Below are positions 24,216 to 34,701 of a stretch of 64,000 nt of DNA, in pieces. Under the pieces are notes generated by a model, which did no database searches, was not told where the DNA came from, and saw only the letters and a list, made by a program, of their open reading frames with translations. Made by a program: the position numbers and the translations under genes. The first letter of the stretch is position 1. The number at the start of each line of letters is the position of its first letter. Location of the stretch: NCBI GenBank assembly GCA_041605955.1, contig JBFIXI010000007.1, positions 1-64,000 of the forward strand. Direction: 5' to 3'. Source of the DNA: JAHEJX01 sp041605955. Lineage in GTDB: Bacteria > Actinomycetota > Acidimicrobiia > Spongiisociales > UBA5794.

Positions 24216-24228
24216 CGCGGGACAGAGC

Positions 24229-24555
24229 ATGGGAGAGCCCGAGGAGCTGGGTCGCACAAACGGGGAGAAGCCGCCGTCCGCCTCCATGATGGGCGACTGG
24301 TCGCTGGCCGGAGGGTTCTTCAGTTCGATCCTGGCCGGTCTACTGGTCGGGCTGGCTGCGGACTACTTACTCGATACCGAGCCGTGGCTCGTAATAGTCG
24401 GTGTCGTTGCCGGCTTCGCGATCGGATTCTGGCGGATGATCGTCTACTCCGACCGCATCCTCGAGCAAGCAGGCAACCCCCGGCTGCTACGCATCGCCGA
24501 GATGCGGCGCGAGATGGAAGACGCCCAAGACGACGAAGATGAAGATGACGCCTGA
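24229..24555 (+). CDS. AtpZ/AtpI-type F1F0-ATPase accessory membrane protein
   Basis: A 108-residue protein with two membrane helices (about 25-46 and 52-70) separated by a short D-T-E-P turn, and an acidic tail (D-D-E-D-E-D-D). Small two-helix AtpZ proteins precede ATP synthase operons and are proposed to help Mg2+ supply or c-ring assembly. ATG 24229 is chosen; GTG 24199 would add ten residues but lies inside the CRP-like dyad. It overlaps the next gene by 17 bases. Confidence 0.75.
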   Translation: MGEPEELGRTNGEKPPSASMMGDWSLAGGFFSSILAGLLVGLAADYLLDTEPWLVIVGVVAGFAIGFWRMIVYSDRILEQAGNPRLLRIAEMRREMEDAQDDEDEDDA

Positions 24556-25003
24556 AGAAGACAAGCTGACAATCGACGAGGCCTACCGCAAGCCGAGCGT
24601 GGTGGCGGCATCCGTGGAGGCAACCATCGCCCGCAAGATGGTGCTGCGGGCATGGTGGCTGGGTCCCCTGATCGTGGGGGCAGCTTGGGCGTTGCGGGGT
24701 AGTCGTGGCGCTTGGGCGGCAGCCGTCGGAGTGGCGATCGTCGCCGCCAACTTCCTCGTCGCCGGCGAGTTACTTTCGCGAGCTGCGCGGGTGTCGCTGA
24801 AGGTCTATCATGCTGCCGCCTTGCTCGGGTTCTTTGTCCGGCTGGGCTTCATCACGCTATCGATGTTCATTGTTGCGAGCGTGGTCGACATAGATCGCCC
24901 GGCAATGGGAGTGGCGGCCGTCGTCGCCTACCTGGCGTTGTTGTCCCTCGAGGCATGGGCCTTGATGAACGGTGAGCGAAGGGAGCTCGAGTGGAGTCGG
25001 TAA
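24539..25003 (+). CDS. atpI: ATP synthase protein I-like membrane protein
   Basis: A 154-residue protein with four predicted membrane helices (about 36-52, 57-78, 90-112, 120-142), the usual architecture of AtpI, which assists c-ring assembly. Sequence conservation in this family is low, so the call leans on position directly before atpB. The start is ATG 24539 or ATG 24545. It overlaps atpB by 13 bases. Confidence 0.7.
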   Translation: MKMTPEEDKLTIDEAYRKPSVVAASVEATIARKMVLRAWWLGPLIVGAAWALRGSRGAWAAAVGVAIVAANFLVAGELLSRAARVSLKVYHAAALLGFFVRLGFITLSMFIVASVVDIDRPAMGVAAVVAYLALLSLEAWALMNGERRELEWSR

Positions 25004-25809
25004 TCCTCGCGGCTAGCGAATGCGATGTCAGCGAAGAGATCATCTGCGCCCCCAGCAACGTTCTCGAGTTGTTCGAGTTCAAGGATGCCCTGTTCAGCAT
25101 CGGTGGATTCAATTTCACCCGGACTGTGTTCCTCATCTTCTTGGCGATGGCGATCGTGCTGGCGATCCTCTACTTCGGCCTCCGCAAGGGCGAGAAGGTC
25201 CCGAGCAAGTTCGCCGCATCAGTCGAGTCGTTGGTCACCTTCGTCAAGGAGGACATCGCCATCGGCATCATCGGGCCCGAGGGAGTCAAGTACGCCCCGT
25301 ACCTCCTGGCCGTGTTCATGTTCGTGATCATCGGCAATCTGTTCGAAGTGACCCCGTTCATCAACTTCCCCATAACGTCTCGCATGGCGATTCCAGGATT
25401 CATCGCCGTTGTGACCTGGATCATCTTCGTGATCGTCGGTTTCAAGAAGAACGGGCTGCACTACCTCACCGACCTCATATGGCCCAAGTCGGTCCCGCTG
25501 GCATTGCGGCCGCTGGTGGGCCTGATCGAGTTCGTCTCGACCTTCATCCTGCGGCCGATCACGCTGGCAGTCCGACTCTTTGCCAATCTGGTCGCCGGTC
25601 ACCTCATGCTGACACTGCTGCTGGCCTCCGGTTGGATCTTCATCAGCAGCGTTGGAGACATCGGCGCCCGCTCGATCATCGGGGTCCCGTGGTTTGTCTT
25701 CGGCCTTGGAATCTATCTGTTCGAGATCGTCGTGGCCGTGCTGCAGGCTTACATCATCACCCTGCTGTCTGCGGTCTACGTACAGACGTCAGTTCACCCA
25801 GAGCACTAG
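24991..25809 (+). CDS. atpB: ATP synthase F0 subunit a
   Basis: A 272-residue membrane subunit forming the proton half-channels. The essential Arg is in the segment R-P-I-T-L-A-V-R-L-F-A-N-L-V-A-G-H, with five to six membrane helices around it. The C-terminal helix contains Q-A-Y-I-I-T-L-L-S-A-V-Y. GTG 24991 is the start, inside the end of atpI. Confidence 0.95.
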   Translation: MESVILAASECDVSEEIICAPSNVLELFEFKDALFSIGGFNFTRTVFLIFLAMAIVLAILYFGLRKGEKVPSKFAASVESLVTFVKEDIAIGIIGPEGVKYAPYLLAVFMFVIIGNLFEVTPFINFPITSRMAIPGFIAVVTWIIFVIVGFKKNGLHYLTDLIWPKSVPLALRPLVGLIEFVSTFILRPITLAVRLFANLVAGHLMLTLLLASGWIFISSVGDIGARSIIGVPWFVFGLGIYLFEIVVAVLQAYIITLLSAVYVQTSVHPEH

Positions 25810-25825
25810 AGGAGGAGCCTCAGCA

Positions 25826-26041
25826 ATGGTAGAAGAGCTAAAGGGCGCCATCGCCCTTGTTGGCTACGGCTTGGCCGCCGTCGGTCCCGGTATCGGCATC
25901 GGCATCGTCGTGGGCAACGCCATTCAAGCAATGGCCCGCCAGCCGGAAGCCGCCGGCATGGCCCGAACCACGATGTTTCTAGGCATCGCGTTTACCGAGG
26001 CGTTGGCGCTAATCGGATTCGTGCTGTTCTTCATCGCCTAG
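25826..26041 (+). CDS. atpE: ATP synthase F0 subunit c
   Basis: A 71-residue hairpin protein forming the rotor ring. Helix 1 has the glycine-rich G-P-G-I-G-I-G-I-V-V-G and the polar loop is A-R-Q-P-E. Helix 2 carries the ion-binding Glu in A-F-T-E-A-L-A-L. I see no sodium-type ligand pattern, so a proton ring is likely. The ATG at 25826 has GGAGGAG upstream, a stronger ribosome site than its neighbours, fitting the high copy number of c. Confidence 0.96.
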   Translation: MVEELKGAIALVGYGLAAVGPGIGIGIVVGNAIQAMARQPEAAGMARTTMFLGIAFTEALALIGFVLFFIA

Positions 26042-26051
26042 GAGGCGGGTC

Positions 26052-26606
26052 ATGTATAGCGCAATGACTCTGCTCCTGGCGGCCGCCGAGGAAGAGGGCG
26101 GCGAGGGCATCGACCTGCTGCTACCGGAGACCTCAGAGCTGATCGCCGGCGTTCTGGCGTTCGCCATCATCTTCTTCTTGGCGTGGAAATGGGTGTTCCC
26201 CACCCTGACCAAGACGCTGGAGAGCCGCCAGGCGGCGATCAAAGCCGACTACGAGGCCGCCGAGGCCGCCAAGATCGAAGCGGAGAGCCTCAAGAACGAC
26301 TACCAGGCCCAGCTGGCGCAGGCCCGCGACGAGGCGAGTCGTATCGTCGAGGAGGCCCGCCAAGCAGGCGAGTCGGTGCGGGCCGAGGTTGTGAATCGCG
26401 CCCAGGCGGAGGCGGCTGCGATCAAGGAACGGGCGGCAGCCGACATGACGGGCGAGCGGGAGAGGGTGACGGCCTCGCTGCGACGCGAAGTTGCCGACCT
26501 GTCGCTCGACGTGGCCGAAAAGGTACTGGGGTCGCGGCTCGATCGGACCGCCCAGCAGCAGCTGGTCAACCAATACATCGACGAGCTCGGAGGGCTCGGG
26601 AGCTGA
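26052..26606 (+). CDS. atpF: ATP synthase F0 subunit b
   Basis: A 184-residue stator subunit: one membrane helix near 31-48 (V-L-A-F-A-I-I-F-F-L-A-W-K-W) followed by a long Ala/Glu/Lys/Arg coiled coil that forms the peripheral stalk and binds delta at its end. It lies 10 bases after atpE and 3 before atpH. Confidence 0.94.
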   Translation: MYSAMTLLLAAAEEEGGEGIDLLLPETSELIAGVLAFAIIFFLAWKWVFPTLTKTLESRQAAIKADYEAAEAAKIEAESLKNDYQAQLAQARDEASRIVEEARQAGESVRAEVVNRAQAEAAAIKERAAADMTGERERVTASLRREVADLSLDVAEKVLGSRLDRTAQQQLVNQYIDELGGLGS

Positions 26607-26609
26607 GGC

Positions 26610-27152
26610 ATGCAAGATTCGTATCAAACTGATGTGCTCGACGGCTATGCGGCCGGGTTGTTGGCCATTGCGGCAGCCGAGGGTGATGCCGACGCGTTGG
26701 CTGCCGAGCTCTTCGCCATCGGCCGTGCTATCGACTCCTCAGAGGAGTTGCGCGAAGCGGTTACCGACATCCGGGTGCCGGGGGAGCGCAAGCAGAACCT
26801 GCTGGCCGACGTCCTCCAGGGACGGGCGTCACGCACGGCCATCATCTTGGTCAACATGCTGGTGAGCGCCGGCAGAGCTCGCGACATCACCGAAATTGGC
26901 AGGCTCATGATCGGCAAGGCTGCCGAGAGCAAGGCGATGACCGTGGCCGAGGTGCGCTCGGCGATCGAGCTCGAGCCGGCCACCGTGGCTCGGCTCGAAG
27001 AGAAGCTGGCTGCCGCCACCGGCAGGCGCATCAAAGCCAATGTGATCGTCGATCCGAACGTTGTCGGAGGGCTGGTGGTGAAGGTCGGAGACACTGTATT
27101 CGACGGGTCGGTGCGTAGCCGGCTCCAGGAACTGCGAGAGGCATGGGCATAG
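26610..27152 (+). CDS. atpH: ATP synthase F1 subunit delta
   Basis: A 180-residue delta (OSCP-type) subunit that links the stalk to F1. It has the N-terminal helical bundle (Y-A-A-G-L-L-A-I-A-A) and the C-terminal signature V-D-P-N-V-V-G-G-L-V-V-K-V-G-D-T-V-F-D-G-S-V. It is of normal separate type, unlike the b-delta fusion of mycobacteria. Confidence 0.94.
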   Translation: MQDSYQTDVLDGYAAGLLAIAAAEGDADALAAELFAIGRAIDSSEELREAVTDIRVPGERKQNLLADVLQGRASRTAIILVNMLVSAGRARDITEIGRLMIGKAAESKAMTVAEVRSAIELEPATVARLEEKLAAATGRRIKANVIVDPNVVGGLVVKVGDTVFDGSVRSRLQELREAWA

Positions 27153-27155
27153 CGA

Positions 27156-28673
<1,518 letters not shown>

Positions 28674-28712
28674 TGTGATGGCGCCCAGACTCCGAGGAGC
28701 ATGAGATAGCCA

Positions 28713-29585
28713 ATGGCCTCAGCTGAGCTTCGTCAGATTCGGCGCCGCATCCGGTCGGTGCAGTCGACGATGAAGATCACTCGCGCTATGGAGCTGATCG
28801 CCACTTCCCGCATCGCCAAGGCCCAGGCCCGCGTAGTGCAGGCCAAGCCCTACACCGCCAAGATGTCGGATGTGATCCGCAACATCGCAGCGGCAGGCGG
28901 GCTCACCCATCCGTTGCTGGAGGCGCGTGAGCTCAACACTCCCGGGGTCATGGTGATCACCTCCGACCGGGGTCTGGCCGGCGGCTACAACTCGAACGTG
29001 ATGCGCCTCGCCGAGCGGGCTCTCAACGAGCATCGGGCCAACGGGAGGCCGGCGCGCCTCTTCGTGGTCGGCGCCAAGGCGCAGGGGTATTTCGGGTACC
29101 GGGGTTACGACATAGAGGAGGCCTTCCTTGGGGTCACCGATACCCCGAGATACGGCGACGCTCGCGTCATCGCCAACGTACTCCTCGACGACTACGAGCA
29201 GCATCGGATGGACTCCGTCGAGGTGTTCACCACTCGTTACGTGTCGGCTTTGACGCAAACGCCGGTGCTGTGGCCGCTACTGCCGATCGAGCCGCCGGAG
29301 ATGACCGAGGAGACGGTCATCGTGGGTTACTCCTTCGAGCCGAGTCCGGAAGAGATTCTGGGCAGGCTGCTCCCGCGCTACCTGGAGGGCACGATCTTCG
29401 GGATGCTGCTGGAAGCTTCGGCGTCGGAACATGCCGCCCGGCGGCGAGCGATGAAGGCGGCTACCGAGAACGCCGAGGAACTCACCCGGGCGCTGACCCG
29501 ACAGGCGAACGCGGCACGCCAAGCCGAGATCACGACCGAGATCTCGGAGATCGTTGGCGGGGCAGAGGCTCTGAGCCGCGGGTAA
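28713..29585 (+). CDS. atpG: ATP synthase F1 subunit gamma
   Basis: A 290-residue rotor shaft. The N-terminal coiled-coil opening is E-L-R-Q-I-R-R-R-I-R-S-V-Q-S-T-M-K-I-T-R and the C-terminal helix contains A-M-K-A-A-T-E-N-A. Both termini form the antiparallel coil inside the alpha3beta3 hexamer. It lies 39 bases after atpA. Confidence 0.96.
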   Translation: MASAELRQIRRRIRSVQSTMKITRAMELIATSRIAKAQARVVQAKPYTAKMSDVIRNIAAAGGLTHPLLEARELNTPGVMVITSDRGLAGGYNSNVMRLAERALNEHRANGRPARLFVVGAKAQGYFGYRGYDIEEAFLGVTDTPRYGDARVIANVLLDDYEQHRMDSVEVFTTRYVSALTQTPVLWPLLPIEPPEMTEETVIVGYSFEPSPEEILGRLLPRYLEGTIFGMLLEASASEHAARRRAMKAATENAEELTRALTRQANAARQAEITTEISEIVGGAEALSRG

Positions 29586-29636
29586 ACAACGGATGTACAA
29601 CGCAAAAGCGCCCAAGCAGGGACGACAGGAGAAGAA

Positions 29637-31058
29637 GTGACCACCAGCACCCTCACCAGCGGCAGGATCGTCAAGGTGGCCGGCCCGGTCGTGGACGTCG
29701 AGTTTCCCCCGGACAGCCTCCCCGAAATCCTGTATGCGCTCGAAGTCGACGTCGAAGTCTCCGGTACCAGCACCACGATCATCTGCGAAACCGCGCAGCA
29801 CCTCGGGGGCAGTCGGGTGCGGGCAATCGCGCTGGCACCGTCCGACGGTATGGTGCGCGGCGCCGAGGTGCGCAATACCGGCGCTCCGATCTCGGTTCCG
29901 GTGGGCGACCAAACGCTGGGGCACATCTTCAACGTGTGGGGAGACTCACTAGATGCGCCTGATGCCGAATTCCCGGGCGAACGCTGGCCAATTCACCGCC
30001 CGGCGCCCCCGTACGAGGACGTCGAGCCCACCAAGGAGGTGTTCGAGACCGGCATCAAGGTGATCGACCTGCTGTCGCCCTATTTGCAGGGAGGCAAGAT
30101 CGGCCTCTTCGGAGGCGCCGGGGTGGGCAAGACGGTGCTCATCCAGGAGATGATCAACCGGGTCGCCACCCAGCACGGCGGGGTGTCCGTCTTTGCGGGA
30201 GTGGGGGAGCGCACCCGGGAAGGCAACGACCTGTTCCTCGAGATGCAGGAGTCTGGGGTCATCGACAAGGCGGCCCTGGTGTTCGGCCAGATGGACGAGC
30301 CACCTGGAGTGCGGCTGCGGGTCGCCCTGTCGGCGCTGACGATTGCTGAGTACTTCCGGGATGTGCAACGCCAGGACGTGTTGCTGTTCATCGACAACAT
30401 CTTTCGTTTCACCCAGGCTGGTTCTGAGGTGTCGACACTGCTGGGCCGTATGCCGTCCGCAGTGGGGTATCAGCCGACGCTCGCCGGAGAGATGGGAACT
30501 CTGCAGGAGCGGATCACGTCGCTCAAGGGCCGCTCGATCACTTCCCTACAGGCGATCTACGTGCCTGCAGACGACATCACCGACCCGGCGCCGCACACGG
30601 CGTTTGCTCACCTCGACGCCACCACCGTGCTGAGCCGTCCGCTGACTGCGCTTGGTATCTATCCGGCGGTGGACCCGCTGGATTCGACTAGTCGAGCGCT
30701 GGACCCCCAGATCGTGGGCGAGCACCACTACGGCGTGGCGCGGCGAGTGCAGCAGATCCTGCAGCGATACAAGGATCTGCAGGACATCATCGCCATCTTG
30801 GGAATCGATGAGCTGTCCGAAGAGGACCGGCTCATCGTCGGCCGGGCCCGTCGCATCCAGCGGTTCTTGTCGCAGCCGATGTTCGTTGCCGAGCAGTTCA
30901 CAGGGCAGGCCGGCATCTACACGCCACTGGAGGAGTCCATCGAGTCCTTTGAGGCGGTCATCAACGGCGACCTCGACCACCTCCCCGAGCAGGCTTTCTA
31001 CATGGTCGGCGGCGCCGATGACGCCCAGGCCAAAGCGAAGGAGATTGAAACCGGCTGA
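29637..31058 (+). CDS. atpD: ATP synthase F1 subunit beta
   Basis: A 473-residue catalytic subunit. Walker A is G-G-A-G-V-G-K-T, the catalytic Glu is in G-E-R-T-R-E-G-N-D-L, Walker B is L-L-F-I-D-N-I-F-R-F and the DELSEED equivalent is I-D-E-L-S-E-E-D. GTG 29637 follows AGGAGAAGA. The stop overlaps the atpC ATG. Confidence 0.98.
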   Translation: MTTSTLTSGRIVKVAGPVVDVEFPPDSLPEILYALEVDVEVSGTSTTIICETAQHLGGSRVRAIALAPSDGMVRGAEVRNTGAPISVPVGDQTLGHIFNVWGDSLDAPDAEFPGERWPIHRPAPPYEDVEPTKEVFETGIKVIDLLSPYLQGGKIGLFGGAGVGKTVLIQEMINRVATQHGGVSVFAGVGERTREGNDLFLEMQESGVIDKAALVFGQMDEPPGVRLRVALSALTIAEYFRDVQRQDVLLFIDNIFRFTQAGSEVSTLLGRMPSAVGYQPTLAGEMGTLQERITSLKGRSITSLQAIYVPADDITDPAPHTAFAHLDATTVLSRPLTALGIYPAVDPLDSTSRALDPQIVGEHHYGVARRVQQILQRYKDLQDIIAILGIDELSEEDRLIVGRARRIQRFLSQPMFVAEQFTGQAGIYTPLEESIESFEAVINGDLDHLPEQAFYMVGGADDAQAKAKEIETG

Positions 31059-31399
31059 TGGGCAAACCGTTCAGCGTCGATGTCGTCACGCCGGAAGCTG
31101 TGATCTGGCAGGGAGAGGCCGACTTCGTGGCGGCGCGGACCACCGAGGGCGAGATCGGCATTCTCGCCGACCATGAGCCGACGATGGGAGCGCTCACCGC
31201 CGGTGCTGTCGTGGTCCACTCCACCGACGACACGACGATCACCGTGGGAGTCAACGGAGGGTTCCTGCAGGTCTTCGCCAACCAAGTGACGTTGCTGACG
31301 GACCGCGCCGAGATGGCGGAGGGGGGCAAGGAGGAGGCGCTGAAGATCGCCGAGACGCTTGCTGAGGTCGGCGAAGAGACGGAAGGCTGGGGCGCCTAA
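31058..31399 (+). CDS. atpC: ATP synthase F1 subunit epsilon
   Basis: A 113-residue subunit with the N-terminal beta-sandwich (F-S-V-D-V-V-T-P-E, G-E-I-G-I-L-A-D-H-E-P) and only a short C-terminal helical part, so the inhibitory two-helix domain is reduced. ATG 31058 overlaps the atpD stop (TGATG). It closes the operon. Confidence 0.94.
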   Translation: MGKPFSVDVVTPEAVIWQGEADFVAARTTEGEIGILADHEPTMGALTAGAVVVHSTDDTTITVGVNGGFLQVFANQVTLLTDRAEMAEGGKEEALKIAETLAEVGEETEGWGA

Positions 31400-31433
31400 C
31401 AGCTTCTCCAAGGCCCGCGTCTAGTCTCGCCCG

Positions 31434-32351
31434 ATGTTGCACGCTGTACGGCGCGCCTTCGTCGGGGAGGGCTCGCTGACCTACCGGCAGGGGGCCACGC
31501 TCGTGCTGGTCGCCGGGATACTGTTCAGCTTCACGGCTTTGCTGTTTCGGGCGGTGGAACGCGCTACCGAGTGGCAGTTCATCCTGGTTCGCAGCGGTTC
31601 GATGGCTGCCGTATTGCTGGTGGTCGTCTTCGCTCGCCGCCACCGCCGCCCGGTCCGGGTCGACAACGTATCTTGGCGAACGGTGCTCGCCGGGTTCCTA
31701 TTGGCGTCGATGTCGATGCTTTTCATCTTGGCTCTGGCGCGCACCACGGCCGCGATGGTGACGTTCCTACTGGCCGCCGCGCCGTTCTCGGGAGCCTTCT
31801 TCGGATGGGTCGTGCTCCGGGAGCGGGTGTCAGCGGCGACCGTCGTCGCGATCCTGGCGGCAATCGTCGGCGTGGGGACCATGGTGGGCACCGGCATCGA
31901 GGCGGGAGACACCAGCGGTGTCTTGCTGGCAGCCCTCATCCCGGTGATCCTCGGCCTCTACAACGTGCTCATCCGATCGTCGGGCGACCGGGCTGATCCG
32001 CTCGTCCCCGGCATCGTGTCGGGAATGGTGCTCGTGGTGGTTGCCGGTGTCGTGAGCGCGGCCAGCTCCGGATTCGGATTGGCGTGGGGCGACATTCTGC
32101 TCGGCTTCACCGCCGGGGGTCTCGTCCTTGGCATCGGGCTCCCGTTGTTCAACCTGGGCCATCGATCTGTGCCCACGGTGCAGGTGTCGCTGCTCAACCT
32201 CACGGAGATAGTGCTGACGCCGGTGTGGGTTTGGATCTGGCCGGGTGAGATCCCGCGGGTCGGAACGCTGATCGGGGGAGCGATCGTGCTAGCGGCCGTC
32301 GTCTATCTCGTCTTGGCATCCGACCGAGCGCTGCGCTTGGCGCCGCCCTAG
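31434..32351 (+). CDS. EamA/DMT-family transporter
   Basis: A 305-residue membrane protein with ten hydrophobic segments arranged as two five-helix EamA halves; T-W-type exits and the pattern P-F-S-G-A-F-F-G-W-V-V-L-R-E-R-V near the end of the first half are typical. The substrate (metabolite or amino-acid efflux) cannot be told. It starts 34 bases after atpC and converges on the HIT gene with 6 bases between. Confidence 0.85.
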   Translation: MLHAVRRAFVGEGSLTYRQGATLVLVAGILFSFTALLFRAVERATEWQFILVRSGSMAAVLLVVVFARRHRRPVRVDNVSWRTVLAGFLLASMSMLFILALARTTAAMVTFLLAAAPFSGAFFGWVVLRERVSAATVVAILAAIVGVGTMVGTGIEAGDTSGVLLAALIPVILGLYNVLIRSSGDRADPLVPGIVSGMVLVVVAGVVSAASSGFGLAWGDILLGFTAGGLVLGIGLPLFNLGHRSVPTVQVSLLNLTEIVLTPVWVWIWPGEIPRVGTLIGGAIVLAAVVYLVLASDRALRLAPP

Positions 32352-32357
32352 GCGCTC

Positions 32358-32798
32358 TCACCCATCGGGATCCAGCAGACCGGCGACGTGCGCCGCCGCT
32401 CTGTCCAGCTCCTCACGCGACGGTGCCAGATCCCACGCCGCCCTGATCCGAAAACTGTCGCCGCGGAACCTGGGGAAGACGTGCAGGTGGGCATGGAAGA
32501 CCTCCTGGAAGGCTGCGGCGCCGTCCGCATAGAGGAGATTGACTCCCTCCGATCGGAACTCGCTGGCGCGCAGCGCACGGGCGCACGTCTGGGCTGTCAC
32601 GAACATGCTGGCCGCCACCGGGGCCGGCAGCTCAGCGAGGGCGGCGTAGTGAGCGTTGGAGACCACCAGCATGTGTCCCGGGTTCACCGGATTGATGTCC
32701 ATGAACACGCTGTTGAGCTCGTTGCGCGCCACGAAGCTCCCGGGCGCCCGGCCGGCCACGATGTCACAGAAGATGCACGATTCATCGGCGGGGCTCAC
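32358..32798 (-). CDS. HIT-family nucleotide hydrolase/transferase
   Basis: A 146-residue histidine-triad protein. C-I-F-C-D-I-V-A-G at the start and the HIT motif H-A-H-L-H-V-F-P-R near 102-110 with the nucleophilic central His mark an Hint/HINT-like phosphoramidase or dinucleotide hydrolase. GTG 32798 is the start. It lies 12 bases downstream of the SRPBCC gene, probably one transcript. Confidence 0.9.
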   Translation of the reverse strand: MSPADESCIFCDIVAGRAPGSFVARNELNSVFMDINPVNPGHMLVVSNAHYAALAELPAPVAASMFVTAQTCARALRASEFRSEGVNLLYADGAAAFQEVFHAHLHVFPRFRGDSFRIRAAWDLAPSREELDRAAAHVAGLLDPDG

Positions 32799-32810
32799 CG
32801 GCGTCTCCCG

Positions 32811-33284
32811 TCACATGGGGCGCAGCGGAGGGCGCTCGTCGCCGTCGCCGTCGCCATCGACGACGGCGGCGAATTGCTCTACCTGTGCCGGCAAGCCTCG
32901 CCCCACCGCCTCGGCGATGATCGGGAAGAAGAGCGATGCCATCGCTCCTTTGGAGACCACCTCGAGTGTCACCGTGAGTTGCGGCTCGTCACCATCCTCT
33001 ACGTCGGCGATCAGGCTCCCGGTGAGCTCGACGCTGTCGAGATTCAGCTTCATGTGGTGCGGTGGATCCGCGATCGCGACGACGGCGGTGCCTTTGTACT
33101 TGGTCGGTCCAACGTGGGCGCTCCACTGGAAGCTATCGAGCGCGCCGTCTGTGGTGTGCGCAGCATCCCAGACGTCGTCCACCGGGCCGATACCCGACCA
33201 GGTGGCGGCCGCCTGGAGGGCTGTCCACACCGCCTCGACGGGGCGGCGCACAGTCACGCTGTGGCTGAATGATGCTCTCGGCAC
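32811..33284 (-). CDS. SRPBCC/CoxG-like lipid-binding-fold protein
   Basis: A 157-residue START-like protein. The N-terminal F-S-H-S-V-T-V-R-R-P-V-E-A-V-W-T-A-L and alternating strands are typical of polyketide cyclase/CoxG-type SRPBCC proteins, which bind hydrophobic ligands. The C-terminal D-G-D-G-D-G-D tail is unusual. The ligand is unknown. The GTG at 33284 is the start. Confidence 0.75.
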   Translation of the reverse strand: MPRASFSHSVTVRRPVEAVWTALQAAATWSGIGPVDDVWDAAHTTDGALDSFQWSAHVGPTKYKGTAVVAIADPPHHMKLNLDSVELTGSLIADVEDGDEPQLTVTLEVVSKGAMASLFFPIIAEAVGRGLPAQVEQFAAVVDGDGDGDERPPLRPM

Positions 33285-33378
33285 GGGCGGGAGGCTAGCC
33301 GGTGAGAGCCGCCCCAGACAGTGGGGAACCGATTGAATCGCCGGTTAGCCAGGGAAGATGTAATGTACCGGCGTTCAA

Positions 33379-34662
33379 ATGCGTGGCCGGTTTCTATTTG
33401 TGACCCTGATCGGGGACGCCCTTGCCTTGGCGCTCGGTCTCGTTGTGGGATCTGCGGCGGTCTTCGAGACCCCAATCCCATGGCGGGCCGCGCTTCCCGC
33501 TTCCGCCTCGATCTGGCCGTTGATCGGGCTCTTGACAACCGGTCTCCTGCTCGGCTCGTACACGAGCCTTCGGATGTGGCTCCAGACAACCCCGCGAGCC
33601 TCTTACGGCCGTGCGTTGACCATCGTGGGCATCGCCGGCGCCTTCACCGCCGTGGGCCTCGTCATCAGCCGGGTCTATTGGTCCCGACCGTTCCTCGCGC
33701 TGACCATGGCGACCTGGTTGCTGGGTTCGCTGGCCATCCGGGCGGTACGGCGCCACCGGCCCTGGAGCGACCGCGTCGTGTTGATCACCGCCGAGAAGGG
33801 GCTGGTGGACGACCTGCGGGGATCGCCGCATCTCGATGTCGACAGCGTGTTCGATCCGGCTGGGGAGCCGCCTACGGGTCCCTTGGACCTCGACACGACA
33901 CTCGTGGTCGACTTGCGCCCAGTCATGTCGGAAGCGATGGCCCAATTCGTGGCTTCTTCGCACCTCGCCGGATTGGGACTGCGTCCGCTCACGTCTGTCT
34001 ACGAGGAGCACACCGGTCGGCTGCCAATGGTGCACCTCGCCGAAGGGTGGGAGCTATCGGCGCCTGTCTCGCGCAACCAGTATGCCGATTTCAAGCGCTC
34101 TATCGACTTCTTCCTCACCCTGGTCACCGCCCCGCTGTGGATTGTTCTGGCCGCCATCATCTACGTGGCCGTCAAGCTCGATTCCCGCGGGCCGGCCATA
34201 TACGCCCAGGAGCGCGTCGGTCACGATCACAAGCCGTTCACGCTCTACAAGTTCCGCACGATGGTGGTCGATGCGGAGCTGAACGGCCCCCAATTCACCG
34301 CGACTGAGGATGAGCGACTGACTCGAGTCGGCCGCTATCTGCGCCGCATTCGCCTGGACGAGATCCCGCAACTCTGGAACGTTCTCAAGGGAGATCTGTC
34401 GCTGGTCGGGCCGCGACCCGAGCGTCCGGTGTGGACCGAGCAGTTCGAGGAGACGATTCCGTTCTACGGCTATCGCCACCTCATCCGGCCGGGCGTGACC
34501 GGCTGGGCCCAGGTCAACTACGGATACGCCGACGACGAAGCCGACACGGTCGAGAAGCTGACCTTCGATCTCTACTACGTCAAGCACATGTCGTTGTGGC
34601 TTGATCTCAGGATCCTCGGTAGCTCACTCTGGACCGTGCTGTCGGGGTTCGGCGCCCGGTAA
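33379..34662 (+). CDS. Undecaprenyl-phosphate sugar-1-phosphate transferase (polyprenyl glycosylphosphotransferase)
   Basis: A 427-residue initiating transferase for exopolysaccharide or cell-surface glycan. Four N-terminal membrane helices (about 5-115) and a nucleotide-binding-like middle are followed by the catalytic bacterial sugar-transferase domain: K-R-S-I-D-F-F-L, R-V-G-H-D-H-K-P-F-T-L-Y-K-F-R-T-M, R-I-R-L-D-E-I-P-Q-L-W-N-V-L-K-G-D and L-V-G-P-R-P-E. The donor sugar is not predictable. Two glycosyltransferase genes lie 4 kb downstream. No good ribosome site is visible before ATG 33379. Confidence 0.92.
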   Translation: MRGRFLFVTLIGDALALALGLVVGSAAVFETPIPWRAALPASASIWPLIGLLTTGLLLGSYTSLRMWLQTTPRASYGRALTIVGIAGAFTAVGLVISRVYWSRPFLALTMATWLLGSLAIRAVRRHRPWSDRVVLITAEKGLVDDLRGSPHLDVDSVFDPAGEPPTGPLDLDTTLVVDLRPVMSEAMAQFVASSHLAGLGLRPLTSVYEEHTGRLPMVHLAEGWELSAPVSRNQYADFKRSIDFFLTLVTAPLWIVLAAIIYVAVKLDSRGPAIYAQERVGHDHKPFTLYKFRTMVVDAELNGPQFTATEDERLTRVGRYLRRIRLDEIPQLWNVLKGDLSLVGPRPERPVWTEQFEETIPFYGYRHLIRPGVTGWAQVNYGYADDEADTVEKLTFDLYYVKHMSLWLDLRILGSSLWTVLSGFGAR

Positions 34663-34701
34663 GGCCTCCTTCCGCCCAGCGTGGCGATGACGCGGCCGCG
34701 A

